Shown here: positions 43,279-52,342 of the stretch, piece by piece
How the letters are laid out: the number at the start of each line of letters is the position of its first letter
How positions within the stretch are numbered: position 1 is the stretch's first letter
Source: Topomyia yanbarensis
Lineage: Eukaryota; Arthropoda; Insecta; Diptera; Culicidae
Reading direction: 5' to 3'
NCBI RefSeq assembly: GCF_030247195.1
Contig: NC_080672.1
Location: forward strand, 27,225,906-27,289,905
DNA: 64,000 nucleotides
The notes under the pieces: model-generated
Told to the model about the DNA's origin: nothing
Databases searched by the model: none
Seen by the model: only the letters and a program-made list of their open reading frames with translations
Made by a program: the position numbers and the translations under genes

Positions 43279-43489
43279 TAATTATGAAGAGCTCATTCAA
43301 CAACATTTCATAGGGAATACAGTGCAAAGGGAATCTAGCTTACCTAATATATTGATGTATAGATTAGAAAATAGTCATAGAGAACTTACCAATTTTTCAG
43401 TTTTCTCTTTTCTTATCACCTACTTACGGAAGGGATTCAGTAAGTTCGCTTAACCATTTTTCCTATTTAGTGAAAAGAAGTATAAAAAC

Positions 43490-43560
43490 GTTTTTAATCC
43501 ACCTAGCAGTGTGATGAGACATTTCTTATAACTCCTATCACTCTCTTCGGATATTATATC
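43490..43560 (+). repeat. 5' end of the CCACCTAGCGGTG repeat family
   Basis: GTTTTTAATCCACCTAGCAG followed by TGTGATGAGACATTTCTTAT corresponds to the 5' end at 12485. The remainder cannot be followed. Confidence 0.5.
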
Positions 43561-44782
43561 GTTTGAGAACATTTTGAACATGATGCTTCGCGACGTTTTT
43601 GATAACACATACTACATGGGATAGTGGCAGGACTCAGAGAATCGCTCAAATCAGCATAAGACAACATCAGTGCTAGAAATCTCAAACCAATTCAATGGGA
43701 AAGCGAAAAAATGGCCCATAAAATAGACATACCAACGAATTATTGTTAATGCTCTGTTAATAAAATATCTAAATTGTAGTGGGAACACTGAATTTTCCTA
43801 AAGGGGTTATATATTGTACTGAGCCAAAAAATAGAAATTTTTTTTAATCGATTTGAAGTTTATACTTTACTCAAACTTCCAACGCGACTGAGAACTAAGA
43901 AATCAACGCTTTTTCTTGAAAAGGGCGATACTAGCAGTGATACCATTCAAAGAAAATCAACAGTGAATAATTCCAGACTTGGTTTTATTTCCTATTTAAA
44001 AACTATTGTGTTTTTTACATCCTAGATTGCATGATTCAGTAATCGAAACCCAAAACTTCATAAAGTATTTGAAATTATTAAATTAAAATTTGTTTTTGCT
44101 ATTGAAATTGACAAAATGGTAGTATCGCCCCTTTGGCGATTGTTGACTTTTTCCGTCCCACCTATCAGCATTGAAGTATCGCCCTTACGTTTTTTTACAA
44201 TAACTACCGTTCTACACCACCGATTTCGTCCGTGTCCGTTAAAGGTGACTTCCCAGTAGTATCCTTGATTTGAATTATTATCGCTAATCCTAATGCCAAA
44301 GAACAAATAAAAACCTCTCGAAAACGAACCGTTTGGGAAAATCATCATCATTACTGGAATTTTCATTTTAACGAATCTTTTCGGTAACCTTCCGTCACTT
44401 GCGTTAATGCACTGGGTGTACAGTGCTCTAAAAATCTAGCGAAATCGTCTTAGGGCACCAGCGGGTCAAATTCAGAGCCATCTGTGCGGCGAGTTAAATC
44501 TGTAAAGAATACTAAAAATTAATTTCTATTCCATAATTTTCAGTTCAGCAATTCGAGAGATCGTGCTCACCGCAAGCTATGAAAAGTAAACTACGTTGTG
44601 AAGCGATGGTCACTATTTATTAAAAAATCACGGTTAAATAAAAAATAAAACTATTAAAAAATTTCAAATAGTTTATAATTTTCACAAACTTATTAGGAAA
44701 AATTGTTTAATAAGCTTTCGTAATATTGTGCAGGAAAAAAGCTGAAAATTTCAATATTTTCTCCATCTGCAACATATAAACC
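43561..44782. other. Unassigned
   Basis: No gene recognised. The minus-strand frame 44058-44366 (102 codons) has no motif. GGGCGATACTA and TAGTATCGCCC occur near 43922 and 44122 as inverted words, suggesting another small foldback repeat. Confidence 0.3.
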
Positions 44783-44993
44783 CTTAAGGTTGCACAGAGA
44801 ATGCGCAAAATTCGCAAACGAAAAAAGCAGTTTTTTTCCACACCGTATGTCAGATCTTCATAAAAATCAATCAGCGTATGTAGAATGTTGTTACAGTACT
44901 GCTGATTGATTTTTATGAAGATCTGACATACGGTGTGGAAAAAGACTGCTTTTTTCGTTTGCGAATTTTGCGCATTCTCTGTACAACCTTAAG
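44783..44993. mobile_element. Near-perfect 211-bp hairpin MITE flanked by TTAA
   Basis: The left arm from CTTAAGGTTGCACAGAGAAT (44783) to TAAAAATCAATCAGC (about 44874) pairs with the right arm ending at 44993 over about 92 bp with only two or three mismatches, leaving a loop of about 27 bp. TTAA occurs at both edges, which would fit a piggyBac-type target duplication, although the TTAA is itself within the palindromic end CTTAAG. There is no coding capacity. A transcript through it would form a long double-stranded hairpin. Confidence 0.85.
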
Positions 44994-45014
44994 TATACCA
45001 ATTAATTGGTATAC
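44993..45014. repeat. 22-bp perfect palindrome
   Basis: The half-site GTATACCAATT is followed immediately by its complement AATTGGTATAC. It abuts the right end of the hairpin MITE. Confidence 0.9.
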
Positions 45015-45514
45015 AAATTGGAATAGGTTCGCCAAATTTTGGAAGAAGTCTATAAAATAACCCCTTGAAAACTATCTAAAAATTGTTGTAGTTCGATGCA
45101 ATAAAAAAATCCCCAAAAATGAAATGTACCTATTAATGTGAAACACAGTGAATAATACATACCATAAAGACCCATTTTTATCAGTCTCATGGTGTATTTT
45201 AGGCTGACAAAATGGGGACATTGATAAACTGAAGCTGATAAAATATTCTTCCCGTCCCTTGATGTAGTCTGATAACTATTTCTGATTATGATGAATTTTT
45301 TATTTTTGCATATTTCCATCTTCATGATAAGGAAAACATGCTCAAGAAAGGATTTACTCGAATTCAGTCTTGTTCGTCTGCTAGAGCCCATCAAACATAT
45401 GTTCATATTTGGCTGATAAAATCGGGGTTTCAATGTATTATAATAGATATTCAGCATTCGAAGAAGTTTCTTTTGAACGAGTGTAGAACAACTTTGTTTC
45501 TACTTACTTGAAAT
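45015..45514. other. Unassigned
   Basis: The 135-codon minus frame 45050-45457 has no recognisable domain. The plus strand repeats AGGCTGACAAAATGGGGAC and TTGGCTGATAAAATCGGGG-type words, suggesting a repeat rather than a gene. Confidence 0.3.
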
Positions 45515-46633
45515 CAGCGGCGTAGCCAGAAATTCGGTTTGGTGAAAATCGATCATACTGTCCAAACGGCATAATTCCGAAACCGTAATTTTTCAAGTTT
45601 TAAAATTATGCAGAATTAATTTTTCAGAAAATAGTAACATAGTTCGTGTCTTTAGCGAATTTGTTGAGACTTTATTGTAGTCATGAATATGAACCTGAGA
45701 AAATTCACCATAAATACTTCTTGGACGATATACCGTCAAAATTATTTTATCAAATGATGCGCTGTTTAACGTTTGTAAAACTCATCGAAGATACTAAACC
45801 TCCGAAATTGGCGGGTTCAAAAATACAAATTTGATTTTGAAAATTTTTCATTTCAGTGTATATGGGAATTTGCTGTGTGATTGCACTCTTCAACTCGTAA
45901 CTCCGGAACCGGAAGTCCACTCAATAAAAAATTCAATAGTAGCCGATGGGAAGGTTGTACCTTTCATTCGAGACTAACTTTGTACAAATCGGTTCAGCCA
46001 TTTCTGAGAAACAGAGCTCACATTTTTTTCTACATACCCACATACACACAGACATTTTCCGATCTCGACGAACTCAGTCGATTGGCATATGACACTCGGC
46101 CCTCCGGGTCGGGATTAGATTGACGAATTTTAGAGTGAATGAGAAAGGCAAAAACATTTTTAGCAAATGTTGAAAGTTATGCATTTTTTTGGTGAGCAGT
46201 TCTATGTTTCATAGACATTAAATCAATTTTAACTTCGCTTCCTATTAAATAAAGACCCTTATTACAGTACATCTCTACAAAAACGAGCTCAATTTGAAAA
46301 TAAATCTGAGGATTATGATTGATTACAGAACTCTGGAATTTTCTATTGGAATGTTTTCAGGCAGGAATTTGATATTGATGCTATTAGACAACTGTGAAAT
46401 CAAGATCAATGGATCAGCTACATATCAGGACCCCATTCCGACAATTTATCAAAAGTCCTCATGATGTTTACAAAAACAGGTTATCAATCTACGGATCAGA
46501 TAATTGTTATTGTAATATTGAATTAAATCAGTCTGCATCAATAAATTTTCAACTTCAATCCAATTTTTTTGGGTAGGGTGGGGGGTGGTTGTATGGTGTT
46601 AAACCTCAAAACCTTCTCTTGGCTACGCCGTTG
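45515..46633. mobile_element. Diverged hAT-like element related to 336-2258
   Basis: Ends CAGCGGCGTAGCCAG at 45515 and TTGGCTACGCCGTTG at 46633 are inverted with two differences and match the termini of the element at 336-2258. The subterminal words AAATTCGGTTTGG and TTAAACCTCAAAACC correspond to AAATTTGGTTTGG and AAAACCCCCTCC there. The flanking octamers CTTGAAAT and CATGGAGT agree at five of eight positions, a decayed duplication at best. It is interrupted by another repeat at 45850-46157. Confidence 0.65.
45850..46157 (+). repeat. Repeat with CTCGGCCCTCCGGG and GAGAAAGGCAAAAAC 3' end, nested in the hAT-like element
   Basis: Ordered words: ACTCCGGAACCGGAAGTCCA, CCGATGGGAAGGTTGTACCT, TCGGTTCAGCCATTTCTGAG, ACACAGACATTTTCCGATCT, ACGAACTCAGTCGATTGGCA, CTCGGCCCTCCGGGTCGGGA and finally GAATGAGAAAGGC. 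The last word matches the 3' end at 13060-13081. A related 3' part is at 47505-47690. Confidence 0.6.
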
Positions 46634-47504
46634 CATGGAGTTATTTATTTAGCTTTTCATTTTCCGATATGTTTCAGATCGATCCGATGGTCATAAGTTA
46701 GACAAATTTCAGTCAGAAGGTTCGCACAAATGAACATTTTTGCACTGATAAGTTATCATGTTCCTTTCAGACAACTTGGAAGTGTTCGGTGATTATTTCT
46801 AGCGGTTGTAGTTAGAAAAATGAAATACAAAATTCGTTTTATCGAAATAATGTTTGGCTTATTTCAATGGATTAATTCTATATTGAACAATAAATAGGCG
46901 ACAAAGAGTAATCCACAAACAACAAGTCATAACTTTTAAAGTATACAAAATAGATATTTGAAGTCTTCAGTAAAGTTATTCGCAAAAGTAAGAGCTACAA
47001 ATTTGCTGAAGGCATCATTTCGATATAATCACTTCCACGAAAATTTGTGAAAATATCTCACTCATAGGGGGATTAATCAGTAAAATCACAATACCAAAAT
47101 AAAGGGCACATTGCCTCCATTAAATTCTCCGAAGATACTATTGACCTAAAATAAGCCGTTTTGGCGTTAATAATAGATTACATGTTTTTGGTCATATTTC
47201 TGGCAATGGGAAATGATAAAAATCTTTCGTCCGCATTTAATGTTAAATATCTCTTTTGATAATAGTCCGATTTCAACAGTCTATAGCTTGTTCGAAAGGT
47301 ATTCGTAAAAGCTGTCTAAGGACTTATAAATTGTTAATCTATATTGTCAATTTCGGCAGATAATTCAAAAAAACTGCCAAGAACGCCATTTTTACACATT
47401 CAAACATTCATATCTTGGAAACTAAACATCAAAATCAAAAACCAATTAATAGCGTTCATACTGTTTTTTAGTTCTTTCATTTAAAATTGGTTTGGTTAAG
47501 ATCG
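46634..47504. other. Unassigned, probably old repeat DNA
   Basis: No gene. The sequence leads into the 3' end at 47505-47690 and may be the body of that element. Confidence 0.3.
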
Positions 47505-47690
47505 GTTCAGCCATTGCTGAGAAACACGAATGAGAATTTGTCCGTTACATACACACACACACAGACATTGTCCCAAATCGTCGAGCTGAGTCGATTGGTA
47601 TATAAGACTCGGCCCTCCGGGCCTCGGAAAAAATCTTGAAAGTTTGAGCGAATTTTATACATTTCTTTTATAAGAAATGTAAAAAGGAAA
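47505..47690 (+). repeat. Second CTCGGCCCTCCGGGCC repeat 3' end
   Basis: Contains ACACACACACAGACATTGTC, CGTCGAGCTGAGTCGATTGG, GACTCGGCCCTCCGGGCCTC and then AAATCTTGAAAGTTTGAGCG and TATACATTTCTTTTATAAGA. The last two words recur at 57109-57160 inside the insertion 56738-57365, so the two share a 3' module. Confidence 0.6.
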
Positions 47691-47699
47691 AAAAAGAAA

Positions 47700-48440
47700 G
47701 CAATCGCGGCATCCTAATCGCCGTCGTTCCTCCGAGGCATTATCCGGTAGTGGCTCTCGAAGTAAAATTTCTTGATATCATCCACTGCTTCAATTGAGGC
47801 TAGCAAGCATTCCGAAAACGGTGAAGTCATCGAAGCAGCCTTACCCATTTACACGTATACCATACTATGAAGTCATCGAAGACACCGACATGCACTTACG
47901 TGAAGTTAAAACACTTTAAGTATCACAAAATGCACATAAAAGAAGCGTCGTGATTCACCTCAATTTTGTTAAAAAACGGAACAATACCAATCACGATTTT
48001 AAAATGAACATAACACGTAAAAACCTTAGTTAATGAATATAAGTTTTGTTGGTCAAATTAGGTTTGGAATGATTTTAAGTTTGAAACTAATATAAACTTG
48101 AATCTAATTTAAAATTTCTCAACAAGTGAAAAAATTTCGGAGGCGGTCCGGACCCCCGAAGACCCTCCCCCTGGATCCGCCACTGATTGGCTCTAAATGA
48201 ACAATTTCTTCAAAACTGGTTCGAATCCATGAAGGTCGATTCCAAGTTTTGATTTTTTGGGTCACTTTGCGAGGAATAACCTGTATATTAGCTATTTTTG
48301 AGGTAGGTCAAAATTTGAGAGGAGGTTAATCCTAGACCCCCCAATTACCCGAAAAAATGTTGACAGTCGAGTCCGACCTGTAAATCAATTTAAAAGTTAA
48401 AACGATGCCTACAATTCGTTTAATGCCTACCTGTCCAGGC
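47700..48440. other. Unassigned, with isolated transposon ends
   Basis: CTGGATCCGCCACTG at 48171-48185 looks like an isolated hAT-type end (complement CAGTGGCGGATCCAG), and CGAGTCCGACCTG with TA outside at 48366-48382 is a pogo/Tigger-type 3' end matching 40402. No partner was located with certainty. Confidence 0.4.
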
Positions 48441-49740
48441 TAACGAAACAAGCATGGCAACCATGATCAAGACGATACCATTTCGCCCAGACAGCACTGT
48501 TTGCATCAAAACGACCCCATATTTCCGTTCGACATTAGCAAACCGTTTAGAATTTTACGGTCGCTAGCTGCAACATACCAACATAGAGAAGCCTTTCATC
48601 GCGCTGGAAAATGTTAATGCATTACGCTGCGTGATTTGCCGCGACAGTTCCGTAGTTTATGAGTACCGAACGCATTGCCACTCTGCCCGTCCATAGGTTG
48701 CATCCAAGATCCAGCTGTTACATTTATCATTCACTTTGGTTGTCATCCCAGCAAAGTCCCACGTGTCCCCTTCCAGTTGCAAACTTGAAAATCCTTGTGC
48801 CCACTCTGTCTGGTAGCGCCTCCTCCGTTCGTCCGCATAGCTCAAATCAGACTCTAGGTACATGCCGAGTGCTGCTTCAATTGCGGCCGTCGTATTGGTT
48901 TGTGTAATCAGATGAGAATATGGATTTATTGGGTCAACAGAACATCGGTTGCGTTTCCGACGAGACGAGTCTCGACTCATTGAACTAGGAGTCGTAAACT
49001 TACCTACCAGTCCAGCTAGTCTGCCGGCTGTTCTACAGGGCACTGAATGTCATGTCGACAATACCTCGAATGCTTTCTAAATACATGCAGGCACCGCAAA
49101 TACACTTCGAAACGTTTGCAAACCGGAACAAAGGTTGCATCTTTCGCAAAGTGCAGCAGCAGCTGCAGCCCAGTTTGCTTCATTCATCATGTATTGTCCA
49201 ACCAGAGCGAGAGAGTTCCTCTCCACCACCGACTTACTTGCTTCCCGTTCAATCGGTCGGATGGCTAGCTGGAAAAAGCTGCTCCCTAATGTGTGCAATG
49301 GAAAGCGCACTTACCACCCGTGGTAGTCAGTCAGGGTCATAAATAGATCATGGGATTCAAGTTTTCATTAAAGGCTTCCCGGGAGCGGGCTGTAGCGGGA
49401 TGTGGATGCGGATGTGGCCATACCAGATGTGCTTCACTTTCTGGGTTGTGCGTGTTTCGATCGCTGGTCGTCTTCCTTCGGCAGCATGCATCGATTCCGA
49501 ACGAGATTGTGGTGGAAAATGTACACACCGACTTCTCGTTACAAGCCAGAGCAAGAATGTTTAACACTCCTATTGTTTTGTGGTTGTTGGAAAAGCTGAC
49601 TCTTGACTTGTTTGGGGTGGAGGAGGGAGTGCTCGTGCTTGAGGACAGTTTGCCGATAGCAATTTGCCGACGAAAATGGTTTAACAAACTGGAACATTTA
49701 TTGGGGAATGACCATCAATGAACGTTGATTGTAGTTTATA
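48441..49740. other. GC-richer, ORF-dense block, gene content unresolved
   Basis: GC content rises and long open frames overlap on both strands: 48657-49043 (minus, 128 codons, contains AALGMYLESDLSYADERRRR), 49350-49721 (plus, 123 codons, contains RMFNTPIVLWLLEKLTLDLF) and others. None carries a family motif I recognise, and the mutual overlap means most must be shadows. Lack of transposon words makes this a candidate for single-copy DNA, possibly exon and regulatory sequence. Confidence 0.25.
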
Positions 49741-49998
49741 CTGGATGTGCTGACAAAATAAATTCGACTGATTGAAATGGATTTGAAATTACATTGTTGA
49801 AAAAACATGCCGAATCACTTCCACTTGATGTAATGTGTATTTTATTCGAGTGAGATTTGCCGCGCAATCATTCTATTGTTTCAGAATAACATGCGGCGGT
49901 TTAGTTGTCAGCAGTGTCCCGAGAGTAGTACATTTTGTTATCAACGCACTATTATTTATCGCCATCGCTGTGATCAGAAAATAATTGTGCTTTAGTTG

Positions 49999-50070
49999 CA
50001 GCGCTGTTTATAGGCCACCCGGAACCTCTGGGAACTATTGAACTAAAAGGCCTTTATAGTCGGACAGATG
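49999..50070 (+). repeat. Dispersed repeat family C, copy 3 (5' end)
   Basis: CAGCGCTGTTTATAGGCCAC, CCGGAACCTCTGGGAACTAT, TGAACTAAAAGGCC follows the layout of CAGGGCCATCTTTAGATCAC, TCGGGGCCCCTGGGCACTAC, TGAGCTAAGGAGCC at 36196. Confidence 0.5.
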
Positions 50071-50123
50071 TGAAATAATTAAGAATTAATTATTATTAAC
50101 TAATTATATAATTAATTAATCAA

Positions 50124-50303
50124 ATGATAAAGCATCATATTACAAGGACAATTAAATGCAGTATATCGGCTTATCCAAGGTTTATGCCGGCTAATATAAC
50201 ATCGTACGAAGCTTTTTTCCAAATCGCTGAACAAATTTTATCTGAATTCCCAGCCGAGGTTAAAGTTCACATTTACGGAGACTTTAACCAACGCAACGCA
50301 GAT
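50124..50303 (+). pseudogene. Jockey/CR1-group ORF2, endonuclease fragment (part 1 of a split gene)
   Basis: The frame reads YPRFMPANITSYEAFFQIAE and EFPAEVKVHIYGDFNQRNAD, where YGDFN is the apurinic-endonuclease motif with catalytic Asp and Asn. The frame is cut exactly after GCAGAT at 50303 by the I-clade element and resumes without loss at 56298 (FISDSENEHILIPVVGE). Before about 50124 the sequence is low-complexity AT, so the copy was already 5' truncated. Confidence 0.8.
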
Positions 50304-50499
50304 CATAACAGTTTTTGTAACCGGCCGAGACGGTTGTGTCTCCAGGTGGAAGGTTTTGTTCTCGAGAGAGTGACGGAGTGCGAGACGCTGTATGCGTTTT
50401 TGTGGGAGAGAGAGAGACCAGGTTGTTAAGTGTGAGTCGACAGTTGATACGTCGGAGGCGTGGTCAACGGCATCCTCGCTAAGTGGTGTTTTGACAGCA

Positions 50500-50880
50500 A
50501 ACCGCGGGTAGACGAATTTGCCTACCGCGGTGGCAGAGGTCGACTGTGATCGTGCCTGTACACACAGAAAAAATATATTGTATTGGTGTCGCCGGGCAAT
50601 TCTAATCGACGAGAGGGGAAGCGTCACAGGTAGACCCATTCGCTCTATTTGTCTACCGCAGAAGTGGTACGACGAATAAGGAAAACAAGTGGCACCGAAA
50701 AGTGTCGCATCGACAGTGGGATTTTTGCAGCAAGCCACAGGTAGCCACATTTGTCTACCGCAGTGGTGGAAACGGAGAGAGCGCGCTTGTGGTGGTGATA
50801 CCGACGAGCAGCTTAACCGGAGAGAGTTTTGAAGTGTTGCAGGTAGGCCTATTTCTCTACTGAAGAAGCAACGCGACGAA
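50500..50880 (+). repeat. 5' untranslated tandem units with hairpin cores
   Basis: Four diverged units carry GGTAGAC or GGTAG(C/G)C followed by ATTTG(C/T)CTACCGC: near 50508 (GGTAGACGAATTTGCCTACC), 50629, 50729 and 50841, about 100-120 bp apart, each with a neighbouring GCAACGCGACGA-, GTGGTACGACGA- or GGAAACGGAG-like purine stretch. GGTAGAC and GTCTACC are complementary, so each unit can form a small stem. Tandem 5' monomers act as promoters in some LINEs; that role here is inference. Confidence 0.6.
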
Positions 50881-51035
50881 GAAGGACAGCAAGTGTCACA
50901 TTGTAAAACAACGGGCACCGAGTTTCCAACGTAACACATGAGGTGTGTTCTACCGGTGTCTTCGTCATCTAAGAGATAGCAGATAACAGGTATATTTTTC
51001 ATTCCTTTTTGTGATAGTTTTTCTTGCTAGGTAAA

Positions 51036-52188
51036 ATGGATGACGAGATGGGAGAACGAGTAACAGACCCTCCCCCTAAGCCTTCTGCTGAAAACGTAAA
51101 CCCGATTAGAATTAAAACTTACCCAGAGTCGTCAACGGGACCATGGATTGTTTTTATTAGGCGTAAAGTAAAGGCGCTAAATATCATTCAAATTTCGAAA
51201 GATTTGACTTCGCGATTCTCGGATGTAAAAGAGATCGTCAAAGTTAATAAAGATAAAATACGCATTGTCGTTGGTAGTCTCAAACAAGCCAATGCAATTG
51301 CTTCTTGCGAGCTTTTTACGCGTGAATATAGAGCGTATATTCCTTCAAAGGAAATTGAAATTGATGGGGTCATCACAGAATCGAGTTTGACTGCTGATGC
51401 CTTAATTAAGCATGGGGTTGGTCGTTTCAAAGACACCATACTTAAAGACGTAAAGATACTTGAATGCAAGCAATTGCATTCAGTATCACACGAAGGAGAT
51501 AAAAAAGTTTATCGACTGTCTGACTCGTTTCGAGTGACTTTCGCCGGGTTCGCGCTGCCCAACTATGTCATTATCGATAAGATTCGTCTCCCTGTTAGCC
51601 TTTTTATCCCTCGTGTAATGAATTGCCTTAATTGTAAACAGCTGCGGCCACACAGCCACTTACTGTTCCAATAAGGCACGGTGTGGCAAATGTGGGGGTT
51701 CTCATCAAGAGGATACATGCAATGAAAATTCAGAAAAATGTTTAATGTGCGGAGAAAACTCGCATGAGCTCCCTGCATGCCCCATTTATAAATTGCGCGA
51801 GGATAAAGTTAAACGATCCTTGAAGGAGAGGTCTAAGCGCTCCTATGCAGAAATGTTGAAAAATGCTACCCCTAAACCCATCTTCTTAGAAAACACTTAC
51901 ACATCTCTATTTTCGGAACAGTCTGACTCTGACGGAGCGTGCGAAGGTACATCATTTGTTTTACCCGGAAATTCCAGAAAAAGAAAACAGTCTTCTTTTC
52001 CCAAGCTGCCAAGAAAGGGCCTTAAAATTTCTCCACCAATAGATAAACTGCGCCCAAAACCGAAAAATTCCGATTCAAAACCGAAATCAATTCCGCCCGG
52101 TTTTGGGAACGTACAATCCAAACAGAACACCATTACTGGAAATAATAAAATTTCGACTTCCTCTGAGCCTCAGCCGGGGGTAGGATAA
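51036..52188 (+). pseudogene. I-clade ORF1 (gag-like, three zinc knuckles), one frameshift
   Basis: The start is the ATG at 51036 (MDDEMGERVTDPPPKPSAEN). An RNA-binding region follows (GPWIVFIRRKVKALNIIQIS; VGSLKQANAIASCELFTREY; KILECKQLHSVS). The first knuckle CLNCKQL... is broken by a single extra base at about 51641-51648, and that frame stops at 51674. The other frame continues with RCGKCGGSHQEDTC and KCLMCGENSHELPAC, the second and third knuckles, then a Lys/Ser/Pro-rich tail ending at 52188. ORF1 binds and packages element RNA. Apart from the one-base shift the protein is complete, about 380 residues. Confidence 0.85.
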
Positions 52189-52342
52189 TTGAAATTTTCT
52201 GAAATTGTTGATTGGATTTTTAAAGCATTCAATATTTCTGAACCACTAAAGAGTATACTTTCAGCTTTCCTCCCAATAATTAGAACATTTTTAGAGCAGC
52301 TGATTGCTCAATGGCCCATCCTTGCAGCGATTGTATCTTTCA

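Noticed and set aside
45050..45457. 135-codon minus-strand frame
   Set aside because: No domain, AT-rich codons, and repetitive words on the plus strand suggest repeat DNA.
50238..51002. 254-codon open frame on the minus strand
   Set aside because: It lies antisense over the 5' leader repeats of the I-clade element and the end of another element's endonuclease, crosses the insertion junction at 50303/50304, and has no domain.
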